This document shows positions 21,799-28,567 of a stretch of 64,000 bases of DNA, piece after piece. The position numbers and the translations under genes were made by a program. Within the stretch, counting starts at the first letter, position 1. The number at the start of each line of letters is the position of its first letter. The notes under the pieces are model-generated. The model did no database searches. It was not told the DNA's origin and worked only from the letters and a program-made list of their open reading frames with translations. Source of the DNA: Gammaproteobacteria bacterium (GTDB lineage: Bacteria; Pseudomonadota; Gammaproteobacteria; Pseudomonadales; Pseudohongiellaceae); NCBI GenBank assembly GCA_030832825.1, contig JAURIJ010000004.1, positions 62,001-126,000 of the forward strand, given 5' to 3'.

Positions 21799-21799
21799 G

Positions 21800-22141
21800 T
21801 CAGTGTCTGGGGCGATCCTGCTTCGTGGACAGCGCGGCAGGCGGCAGCAGTGCGAGGCCTGCGGGCAGATCCTGCGGCTGCGCGATCATGACGCGCTTCT
21901 GCCGGCTGTTGTCTCCACTCATGATGTGAACCCTGTCCTGTGGCACCTTGAACTGCCGCGCCAGGAACTTTATCAGATGCTGGTTGGCCTTGCCGTCCAC
22001 CGGCGCGGCCGTGATGCGGATCTTCAGGCGTCCGTCCACCACCTCGGCGAAACCGTCCTGGGCGGCGCGCGGCTGCAGGCGGCACAGCAGGATCAAGGCG
22101 TCGTCCTGCCAGCTGTACCAGGCTGCCGCGTCGCCCGACAC
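21800..22141 (-). CDS. yggU: DUF167 protein (YggU family)
   Basis: 113 residues. The family core [22 protein letters not shown] and the following [12 protein letters not shown] identify DUF167. Function is unknown. No ATG is available before the domain; GTG 22141, six bases after the yggT stop, with GGGGAT about nine bases upstream, is the best start. The C-terminal tail of about 25 residues is longer than usual and looks disordered. It sits between yggT and metX as in Pseudomonas. Confidence 0.85.
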   Translation of the reverse strand: MSGDAAAWYSWQDDALILLCRLQPRAAQDGFAEVVDGRLKIRITAAPVDGKANQHLIKFLARQFKVPQDRVHIMSGDNSRQKRVMIAQPQDLPAGLALLPPAALSTKQDRPRH

Positions 22142-22146
22142 CGCGC

Positions 22147-22725
22147 TCAGATCCCCAGCACCACGCGCGTGTTCACCCCCACCGGGTCGATGAACAGCAT
22201 GCGGATGATCTGCAGCCCCAGGAACACGAAGATCGGCGACAGGTCCAGGCCGCCCATGGCGGGCAGCAGGCGTCGGAACGGCTCCATGACGGGTTCGGTG
22301 ATCTGACGCACCAGCATCAGGGCCGGATGACCGCTGTAGGGCGCGATGAAGCTGGCGATGATGGAGATCATCATGGCCCAGAAGTAGATGTTCAGGATGA
22401 AGGACAGCAGGCCCACCACCGACCAGGTGATGATCAGGCCGGCACCGGGCACGGCATAGCCACTGGTGGTGATCAGCAGGAAGGTGCAGACGCACTGGGC
22501 CACCAGAGCCAGGATCAGCGAGGCGAAGTCGAGCCCGCGATAGCCCGGAATGACGCGGCGGAAGGCGCGTACGGCCGGGTCTGTCACCCGCACGATGGCC
22601 TGGGTGAAGGGGTTGTAGAAGTCCGCCCGCGCCACCTGCAGCATGAAGCGCAGCAGCACGGCCAGCACATAGAGGCCGCCCAGCGTGTTGACCAGCAGAT
22701 AAGCGACGTTGCCGAAAGCACCCAT
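22147..22725 (-). CDS. yggT: YggT family inner-membrane protein
   Basis: 192 residues with two copies of the YGGT domain, each a pair of membrane helices: LVNTLGGLYVLAVLLRFML with VRAFRRVIPGYRGLDF, then GLIITWSVVGLLSFILNIYF with MEPFRRLLPAMGGLDLSP. The repeated P-x-x-x-G-L-D motif after each helix pair is characteristic. Members have been linked to osmotic stress and cell-division protein placement; function here is inferred only by family. It follows proC after 26 bases. Confidence 0.92.
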   Translation of the reverse strand: MGAFGNVAYLLVNTLGGLYVLAVLLRFMLQVARADFYNPFTQAIVRVTDPAVRAFRRVIPGYRGLDFASLILALVAQCVCTFLLITTSGYAVPGAGLIITWSVVGLLSFILNIYFWAMMISIIASFIAPYSGHPALMLVRQITEPVMEPFRRLLPAMGGLDLSPIFVFLGLQIIRMLFIDPVGVNTRVVLGI

Positions 22726-22751
22726 AGATCTCTCTCACCAGTGATTGTGTG

Positions 22752-23558
22752 TCAGCCCGCCAGTTCCACGGAACGCTTCTGCGCGGCGAACAGCGCCTGT
22801 TCTACCACGGCGCGGAATTCGGCGCTCTCGAAACTGCGGATGGCGGCTTCGGTGGTGCCGCCGGGCGAGGTCACGCGGCGGCGCAGCTCATCCGGGGCCA
22901 CGTCGCTGCCACTCGCCAGTTTCGCGGCGCCCAGGGCGGTCTGCAGGGTCAGCTGCCGCGCCAGTTCGGGCGCCAGACCCATGCGCACGCCGGCCTGTTC
23001 CATCGCTTCCATCAGCAGGAAGAAATAGGCCGGGCCGCTGCCGGAAAGTGCAGTGACGGCATTGATGTCCTCTTCGCGCGCCAGCCAGACGCTGACGCCG
23101 ACGGCGGCCAGGATGGCTTCGGCCAGCGCGGCCTGGGCCGGGCTGGTGTGCGCATTGGCATACAGCCCCGTGGCGCCCTCGAGCACCAGAGCGGGGGTGT
23201 TCGGCATGCAGCGCACGATGGCGCGCTCGCTGCCGAGCCAGGTCTGCAGGCTGCGCAGGGGAATGCCGGCCGCGATGGAGATGATCAGCACGCCGTCCTG
23301 CAGGGAGGGACGCAGGGCCTCGCAGACCGCGGCCATGCCCTGGGGCTTGACGGCCAGCACGACGACGTCGGCCGTGGCGGCGATGTCGGCCATGCTGCCG
23401 GTGCGAATGCCGCACTCCTGCTGCAACTGGGCCAGCTTGACGGCGTCGAGGTCACAGGCGGCGAGCTGCTGCGCAGCCACGCCCTTGGCGACCAGGCCAC
23501 GAATGAGGCTGCCGGCCATGTTGCCCGCGCCGATGAAAGCGATCCTGCTGTTGTTCAC
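22752..23558 (-). CDS. proC: Pyrroline-5-carboxylate reductase
   Basis: 268 residues. The NAD(P)-binding N-terminus is RIAFIGAGNMAGSLIRGL; GSGPAYFFLLMEAM and SPGGTTEAAI are the conserved C-terminal dimer and catalytic segments. It makes proline from pyrroline-5-carboxylate. The start is GTG 23558, with GGAG seven bases upstream and NNSRIAFIG right after; the frame is open further upstream without support. In Pseudomonas yggS precedes proC; here yggS lies 14 kb away. Confidence 0.95.
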   Translation of the reverse strand: MNNSRIAFIGAGNMAGSLIRGLVAKGVAAQQLAACDLDAVKLAQLQQECGIRTGSMADIAATADVVVLAVKPQGMAAVCEALRPSLQDGVLIISIAAGIPLRSLQTWLGSERAIVRCMPNTPALVLEGATGLYANAHTSPAQAALAEAILAAVGVSVWLAREEDINAVTALSGSGPAYFFLLMEAMEQAGVRMGLAPELARQLTLQTALGAAKLASGSDVAPDELRRRVTSPGGTTEAAIRSFESAEFRAVVEQALFAAQKRSVELAG

Positions 23559-23674
23559 GTGTGTCTCCAGAGAGGCCCGCGGACGCGCCTGCGTGCGGGG
23601 GTGCAAATGGCGGCCATTCTAGCCCAAGTGCTTGAAAAGACGCACCCTGGCTGAAGCGCTTCTTCCTGACAGGC

Positions 23675-23710
23675 ACGTGGGCCACGTCCTGTGTGCGACC
23701 TTATGTCGCA
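23675..23710. promoter_or_regulatory. Paired dyads upstream of the TonB receptor
   Basis: TGCGAC-CTTAT-GTCGCA (23694-23710) is a perfect six-base dyad with a five-base spacer, and ACGTGG-G-CCACGT (23675-23687) is a second dyad just upstream. They lie about 75 to 110 bases before the ATG of the TonB receptor, with a possible -10 TAAACT at 23733-23738. They look like operator sites; the regulator is not identified. Confidence 0.4.
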
Positions 23711-23782
23711 TGGTCAGCAAGGTGGAATTGCCTAAACTGGCGTCCTCGCCCACTGCGTCCAACTTTCAGAGGTTCCTGCATC

Positions 23783-26065
23783 ATGTTGAAAAGAAGACAA
23801 CTCTCCCTCGCCATCAGCGCCATCCTGGCACTGGCTTGCACTCCGGCAGCCTTGGCGCAGAACGATGATCCCGTTGTGGAAGAGGTCGTTGTCTGGGGCG
23901 CCCAGACGCAGGGTCGAGGCGCCGCGGCTCACCCGAGCAGCCTGCTGACACAGCAGGACCTGGTCAGCATCAACGTGGCCACCACAGAGGATGTGGTGAA
24001 GTTCGAGCCCAGCCTGGTCATCCGTCGCCGCTTCATCGGTGATTCCAACGGCACCATGGGCATGCGTGGCTCCAACATGTTCCAGACCTCACGCTCCATG
24101 GTGTTTGCCGACGGCGTCCCACTGCACTACCTGCTGCAGTCGCGCTGGAACGGGGCGCCGCGCTGGACCATGGTGTCCGCCAGCGAGATCGCGCAGGTCG
24201 AGGTGCTGTACGGGCCGTTCTCGGCGGAATTCAGCGGCAACTCCATGGGCGGTGTGGTGCTGATTGAATCGGCGATCCCGCAGGAGCGCGAATTCCACTT
24301 CGACAGCTCGTACTTCTCACAGAATTTCAGCGCCTATGGCTTCGACGACACCGTCACGGGCCACAAGGTATTCCTGTCCTACGGCGACAAGTTTGGCGAT
24401 ACCAGTGTCTATCTCTCCTACAACCGCCTGGACAGCGAGTCGCAGCCCCAGACCTTCTACTTCGGCGCCAATACCAATGCGGCTGCGGTTTCGGCCGTCT
24501 CGGGCGGCATCGTGGACAATGACGAGCGCTCCGTCTCGCGCCTGTGGTTCGGAGACACCGGCGTGCAGGACACCCTCACGGACAACTACAAGCTCAAGAT
24601 CGGGCACGACTTCGGAGAGTGGGAGGCGCTGCTGAATGTCGCCTACGAGGATCGCTTCAATGGCTCGAACAGCCCCAACAGCTACTTGCGCAATGCTGCG
24701 GGCGCGCCGGTATGGAGTGGCAACGTGGTGCAGAGCGGCTGGAAGAACAGCATCCCGGCCGCGCGTCTCGGAGTGTCCGAGCAGGAGCGTGACAGCCTCT
24801 CGATGGGCCTGCGACTGCGCGGTCCCGTCGCCGAGGGCGTCATTCTGGAAGCCAACCTGAATCAGTTCGAGATTCTGCGTGATGAGAACCGGCTCTCACT
24901 CGCCAATCCGGCCGACCCTGTCTACAACGGCGCTGGGGAAGTCACGAAGTTTGGCGACACGGGCTGGAAGAGTGCGGAAGCCAGACTTTTCTTCGAGCAG
25001 TTGCCGGTCGAGGGGCTGACGCTGATCGCCGGCGCCCGCCATGACGCCTATGAACTGAACATGGACATCTTCAGTGCCCGCAATCATCGGGTGGGTGACT
25101 TCAACCGCTACTCCAGTCGCAGCGGGGGCGAGACGCGAATTGACGCCGTGTTCGCCCAGTTGAACTGGGAGATCAGCTCGCGCTGGGATGCAGGGCTGGG
25201 GGTGCGCTGGGAGTCCTTCGAAAGTGACAGCGGCTATTTCTCCCGCGACGTGGCAAGCACGCCACAGTTCGATCTGGTGTCTGTGCCGAAGACATCGCGC
25301 CGAGAGGCTTCACCCAAGTTCTCTCTCGGGTATCAGGCCAGTGAGAACTGGCGCTTCGCCTGGGCTCTTGGCAAGGCTTACCGCTTCCCGATCGTGGAGG
25401 AACTCTTCAGTCAGTACTCTGCCTACAATGCGGTCAGTGTCGCGAATCCCGAGCTGCAACCGGAAGACGGTCTGCATCAGAATCTCATGATCGAGCAGCA
25501 GATTGCCGGAGGCTACCTGCGCGTGAACGTGTTCCAGGAAAGCATCAAGGACGTCATTGAATCCCAGGCTGAGACCCTCCCCGGCGGGCTGACCGTGCGC
25601 ACCTTCATTCCCGTCGATGAAATCGAGACCCGGGGAGTCGAGTTCATCGCGAACGTGGACGATGTGTTCATCCCGAATCTGGACATGCGGTTCAACGTGG
25701 TGAATACCGACTCCGAAATCGTGAAGAATCGACCCGACCCGAGCATCGAGGGCAATGTGTATCCCCGCATGCCCGAGTGGCGTGGCAATCTGCTGCTGAC
25801 CTACAATTTCAGTGCACGCTGGAATGCCGGCGTGAATTATCAGTACGCCAGTGACAGTTTCGGTCGTAACGACAACACCGATCGCGAGGACGGGGTGTAC
25901 GGCGCGCAGGATGGCTTCAGCCGCGTGGGCCTGAAATCCGATTACAACTTCGCGAATGGCTTGAAACTGGGGCTGGGTATCGACAACCTCACCGATGAAG
26001 TCGCCTATGTGGCCCACCCATGGCCTGGAAGGACGCTCTATGCCAATGTCTCTTACGATTTTTGA
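23783..26065 (+). CDS. TonB-dependent outer-membrane receptor (first gene of trio)
   Basis: 760 residues. The signal peptide ends near ACTPAALAQ; a TonB-box-like segment PVVEEVVVWG follows. The plug domain (about 45-160) has TTEDVVKFEPSLVIRRR, MGMRGSNMFQTSRSMVFADG and VEVLYGPFSAEFSGNSMGGV; the beta-barrel runs to the terminal aromatic residue in YANVSYDF, as expected of outer-membrane proteins. ATG 23783 is set by the signal peptide. Ligand unknown; the plug lacks obvious siderophore-specific marks. It overlaps the following Asp-box gene by 26 bases, so the three genes 23783-27750 form an operon, probably controlled by the upstream dyads. Confidence 0.88.
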   Translation: MLKRRQLSLAISAILALACTPAALAQNDDPVVEEVVVWGAQTQGRGAAAHPSSLLTQQDLVSINVATTEDVVKFEPSLVIRRRFIGDSNGTMGMRGSNMFQTSRSMVFADGVPLHYLLQSRWNGAPRWTMVSASEIAQVEVLYGPFSAEFSGNSMGGVVLIESAIPQEREFHFDSSYFSQNFSAYGFDDTVTGHKVFLSYGDKFGDTSVYLSYNRLDSESQPQTFYFGANTNAAAVSAVSGGIVDNDERSVSRLWFGDTGVQDTLTDNYKLKIGHDFGEWEALLNVAYEDRFNGSNSPNSYLRNAAGAPVWSGNVVQSGWKNSIPAARLGVSEQERDSLSMGLRLRGPVAEGVILEANLNQFEILRDENRLSLANPADPVYNGAGEVTKFGDTGWKSAEARLFFEQLPVEGLTLIAGARHDAYELNMDIFSARNHRVGDFNRYSSRSGGETRIDAVFAQLNWEISSRWDAGLGVRWESFESDSGYFSRDVASTPQFDLVSVPKTSRREASPKFSLGYQASENWRFAWALGKAYRFPIVEELFSQYSAYNAVSVANPELQPEDGLHQNLMIEQQIAGGYLRVNVFQESIKDVIESQAETLPGGLTVRTFIPVDEIETRGVEFIANVDDVFIPNLDMRFNVVNTDSEIVKNRPDPSIEGNVYPRMPEWRGNLLLTYNFSARWNAGVNYQYASDSFGRNDNTDREDGVYGAQDGFSRVGLKSDYNFANGLKLGLGIDNLTDEVAYVAHPWPGRTLYANVSYDF

Positions 26066-27275
26066 ACGGATCTGTCTCGGGCTGCTCTTGCTCGTTCCGG
26101 CCCTGAGCGCTCCGGTGCAGGCGCAGAGCTGCGAGGCACTGCGTGCAGCGCAGGGGCAGGATCTGATCAGTGTTCATTGTGGCGGTGCACCGAGTGCCGC
26201 CTTCGATGCCGATGGCCACCTCTGGGTGGCCTTTGTGCTTGACAAGCATGTGTATGTCTCTCGCTCGGATGACCGGGGCGTCAGCTTCTCTGCCCCGGTG
26301 CAGGTGAACGCGGAGCCTGAGGATGCCGAATTCAATGGCGAGAATCGCCCCAAGATCGTCGTCGCCGCCGATGGCGCCGTGCTGCTGTCATGGACCACCA
26401 AGACCTCGAATCAGTTCACGGGAGAGATCCGCTTCAGCAGGTCCGTCGATGGCGGTCGCAGCTTCGCGATGCCGCGCACCGTCAACGATGATGGCCTGCA
26501 CACCGGGCATCGCTTCGACAGCATGTTCCTGACGCCCTCAGGCAAGCTGTACCTGACCTGGATCGACAAGCGTGACATGGAAGCGACACTGGCGCGCAAT
26601 GAGGCCTACCCCGGTGCAGCAATCTACTACACCGTGTCCGAGGATCTGGGTGCCAGCTTCATGCCGAACGTGCGGGTGTCCCACAACAGTTGCGAATGCT
26701 GCCGGATTGCCATGGCACCGCACGGACAGGACAACGTGGCCATACTCTGGCGGCAGATCTTCGATGAGCACATTCGCGATCATGCGATCGCCGTATTGAG
26801 TCCTCAGGGGGTCGTGAGCGAGCTGTCCCGGGCAACCGTGGACGACTGGCACATCGATGCCTGTCCGCATCACGGCCCGACGATGGTGCCCGCCGCGCAG
26901 GACGGGCAGTACCACATGAGCTGGTTCAGCGCCGGCAATCTGCACAGCGGCATTCACTACGCGCGCTACGATCTCGCGACCGACACGTCCGCGAATCTCA
27001 TCAAGGTGGATGGCATGCCTGGCGCAGGTCACCCGTCGCTGGCAGTGCATGGAGACACCTTGTATCTGGTCTGGAAGGGCTTCGACGGCACAGCCTCCCT
27101 GCTCCAGATGATGCATTCCGTGGACGATGGGCGCAGCTGGTCTGCCCCGCGCACGCTGATGACGACTTTGCAGGGCAGCGACCACCCGCTGCTGATCACG
27201 TCCCCGAGTGGTGTATTCCTGAGCTGGTCCAGCGAGGAACACGGTTATGTTTTCAAGGAGTTGAGCAATGACTAG
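26040..27275 (+). CDS. Exported Asp-box (sialidase-like) protein with CECC and CPHH motifs
   Basis: 411 residues. A signal peptide (LGLLLLVPALSAPVQA) is followed by a beta-propeller with Asp-box repeats: SRSDDRGVSF (about 74), SRSVDGGRSF (about 133), SEDLGASF (about 200) and SVDDGRSW (about 360). Unusual for the fold are NSCECCRIAMAPHG (C218, C220, C221) and WHIDACPHHGP (C275 with two His), which could bind metal or form disulfides. No sialidase arginine triad or FRIP motif is evident, so enzymatic sialidase activity is doubtful. ATG 26040 has GAAGGA eight bases upstream. It overlaps the receptor gene by 26 bases and the redoxin gene by eight. Confidence 0.75.
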   Translation: MPMSLTIFERICLGLLLLVPALSAPVQAQSCEALRAAQGQDLISVHCGGAPSAAFDADGHLWVAFVLDKHVYVSRSDDRGVSFSAPVQVNAEPEDAEFNGENRPKIVVAADGAVLLSWTTKTSNQFTGEIRFSRSVDGGRSFAMPRTVNDDGLHTGHRFDSMFLTPSGKLYLTWIDKRDMEATLARNEAYPGAAIYYTVSEDLGASFMPNVRVSHNSCECCRIAMAPHGQDNVAILWRQIFDEHIRDHAIAVLSPQGVVSELSRATVDDWHIDACPHHGPTMVPAAQDGQYHMSWFSAGNLHSGIHYARYDLATDTSANLIKVDGMPGAGHPSLAVHGDTLYLVWKGFDGTASLLQMMHSVDDGRSWSAPRTLMTTLQGSDHPLLITSPSGVFLSWSSEEHGYVFKELSND

Positions 27276-27750
27276 AAATCCCTTGCGCCAGTGGCTCGCG
27301 GGTGTGGCGCTGTGTGTCGCCGTCCTGCCGGGGGCCCTGGCCGACAACATCCAGGACTTCGGCCCGCAGACCTTCGCGCAGCTCAAGTCGCAGTTCGCGG
27401 GCAAGCCCTTCGTGGTCAGTCTGTGGTCGATCGATTGCGCGCCATGTCGTGTCGAGCTCGACATGCTGGGCAAACTGAAGCAGGACGATGCGTCCTTCCC
27501 GCTGGTGGTCATTTCGACGGATTCCATCGAGAACCGCGAAGAGGCTGTAGACATTCTGCAGGGCCATGGGCTCGACGGCGTGGCCACGTGGATGTTCGCC
27601 GACACCTTTGTGGAACGTCTGCGCTTCAGCATCGACCCGATGTGGTACGGCGAGTTGCCACGCAGCTATTTCTTCGCCCCCGATCACAGCTTCACCGCCC
27701 ACAGTGGCATCCTCACCGCCGAAAAGCTGGCCGAGCTCTTCCCTTACTAG
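27268..27750 (+). CDS. TlpA-like exported thioredoxin-fold protein
   Basis: 160 residues with a signal peptide (GVALCVAVLPGALA). The thioredoxin motif is CAPC in LWSIDCAPCRVELDML, and PRSYFFAPDHSF contains the conserved cis-Pro region. The fold matches periplasmic TlpA/ResA-type disulfide reductases. It starts inside the end of the Asp-box gene with AAGGAG eight bases upstream, so coexpression is close to certain. Inference: it keeps the cysteines of the Asp-box protein reduced. Confidence 0.85.
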   Translation: MTRNPLRQWLAGVALCVAVLPGALADNIQDFGPQTFAQLKSQFAGKPFVVSLWSIDCAPCRVELDMLGKLKQDDASFPLVVISTDSIENREEAVDILQGHGLDGVATWMFADTFVERLRFSIDPMWYGELPRSYFFAPDHSFTAHSGILTAEKLAELFPY

Positions 27751-27756
27751 GCCGGC

Positions 27757-28500
27757 TCAGTCCGTCAGCGCCAGCACGACCGCCGATTCTTCCAGCGCTG
27801 CCACCGCAGGCCTTGCGGTGCGCAGCGCAGCCTCGGGCGCGAAGTAGCCCACCAGCTGCTGCCCGCAGCCCAGCGTCAGGCTGGCTTCCAGCGTGGCGGC
27901 GCTGCGCCGGGCCACGGTGCCTGCCAGCAGGTTCAGCCCTTCGCGCGGCGCGATGTCCGGAGCCAGGGTGACGGCCGCGGCCTTGCACAGCGCCAGCACC
28001 GGCAGGCCGGGGCGCAGGGCCAGCAGTTCCACGCTCTCGCGGGACAGGCGGGCATGCAGCGGCGTGCCGTCGGGCAGCGCAAGGCTCACGCGCTGCACGC
28101 CCTTGCCCTTGCCTACCGCGGTGATGGTGCAGCGCAGCTGATTGCGCATGCTGGTGCGCAGGCCGAGCGTGAGTGGCGCACGCTGGCTGCCGTCGAGTTC
28201 CCGGCTCAGGGCGCTGCGGGCGCTCTGCAGTCGGTCGGCGGCCTGCAGCAGGTCGATCCCGGCCTGGGTCAGTCGCGCCCCACCGCCGCCGGCACCGCCG
28301 ACCACCTTTTCCAGCAGGGGCGTGCCCGCCAGATTGGTCAGCGTCTCCACGGCCTGCCAGGCAGCCTTGTAGCTGACGCCCGCGCCGCGGGCGGCCTCGG
28401 AAATCGAGCCGGCGGTGGCGATGCGGCGCAGGATGTCCAGACGCTTGTCGGCGTGGCGGTCGCCCAGGGCGTCGGGACGAACAGGAGTCTTGTCGCTCAT
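27757..28500 (-). CDS. modE: ModE-type molybdate-responsive transcriptional regulator
   Basis: 247 residues. The N-terminal LysR-like winged helix (about 18-110) has LDILRRIATAGSISEAARGAGVSYKAAWQAVE, split here by the family pattern, and GGAGGGGARLTQAGIDLL. Two tandem MOP/TOBE domains follow (about 120-185 and 190-245): RNQLRCTITAVGKGKG, VELLALRPGLPVLALCKA, and a second unit LNLLAGTV to AALEESAVVLAL. Such proteins bind molybdate or tungstate and repress uptake genes. It is divergent from a TonB receptor across a 67-base gap that holds a dyad operator; no modABC is present in this window. Confidence 0.88.
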   Translation of the reverse strand: MSDKTPVRPDALGDRHADKRLDILRRIATAGSISEAARGAGVSYKAAWQAVETLTNLAGTPLLEKVVGGAGGGGARLTQAGIDLLQAADRLQSARSALSRELDGSQRAPLTLGLRTSMRNQLRCTITAVGKGKGVQRVSLALPDGTPLHARLSRESVELLALRPGLPVLALCKAAAVTLAPDIAPREGLNLLAGTVARRSAATLEASLTLGCGQQLVGYFAPEAALRTARPAVAALEESAVVLALTD

Positions 28501-28532
28501 CTTGAACTCGGTGCTGTGTGCGCTTATGCTTT

Positions 28533-28555
28533 CGCTATTCTAAAAATGAATAGCG
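28533..28555. promoter_or_regulatory. Predicted ModE operator
   Basis: CGCTATTC (28533-28540) and GAATAGCG (28548-28555) are perfect inverted arms around a TAAAAAT spacer. The CGnTAT...ATAnCG form and the position between modE and the receptor gene fit ModE sites, which in E. coli are A/T-rich dyads of similar size. A -10-like GATAAT lies at 28556-28561, so bound ModE would block the receptor promoter. Confidence 0.65.
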
Positions 28556-28567
28556 GATAATCTCTTG

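Noticed and set aside
26040..27275. Calling the Asp-box protein a sialidase
   Set aside because: Asp boxes only mark the propeller fold; the arginine triad and FRIP motif were not seen and the cysteine motifs point elsewhere.
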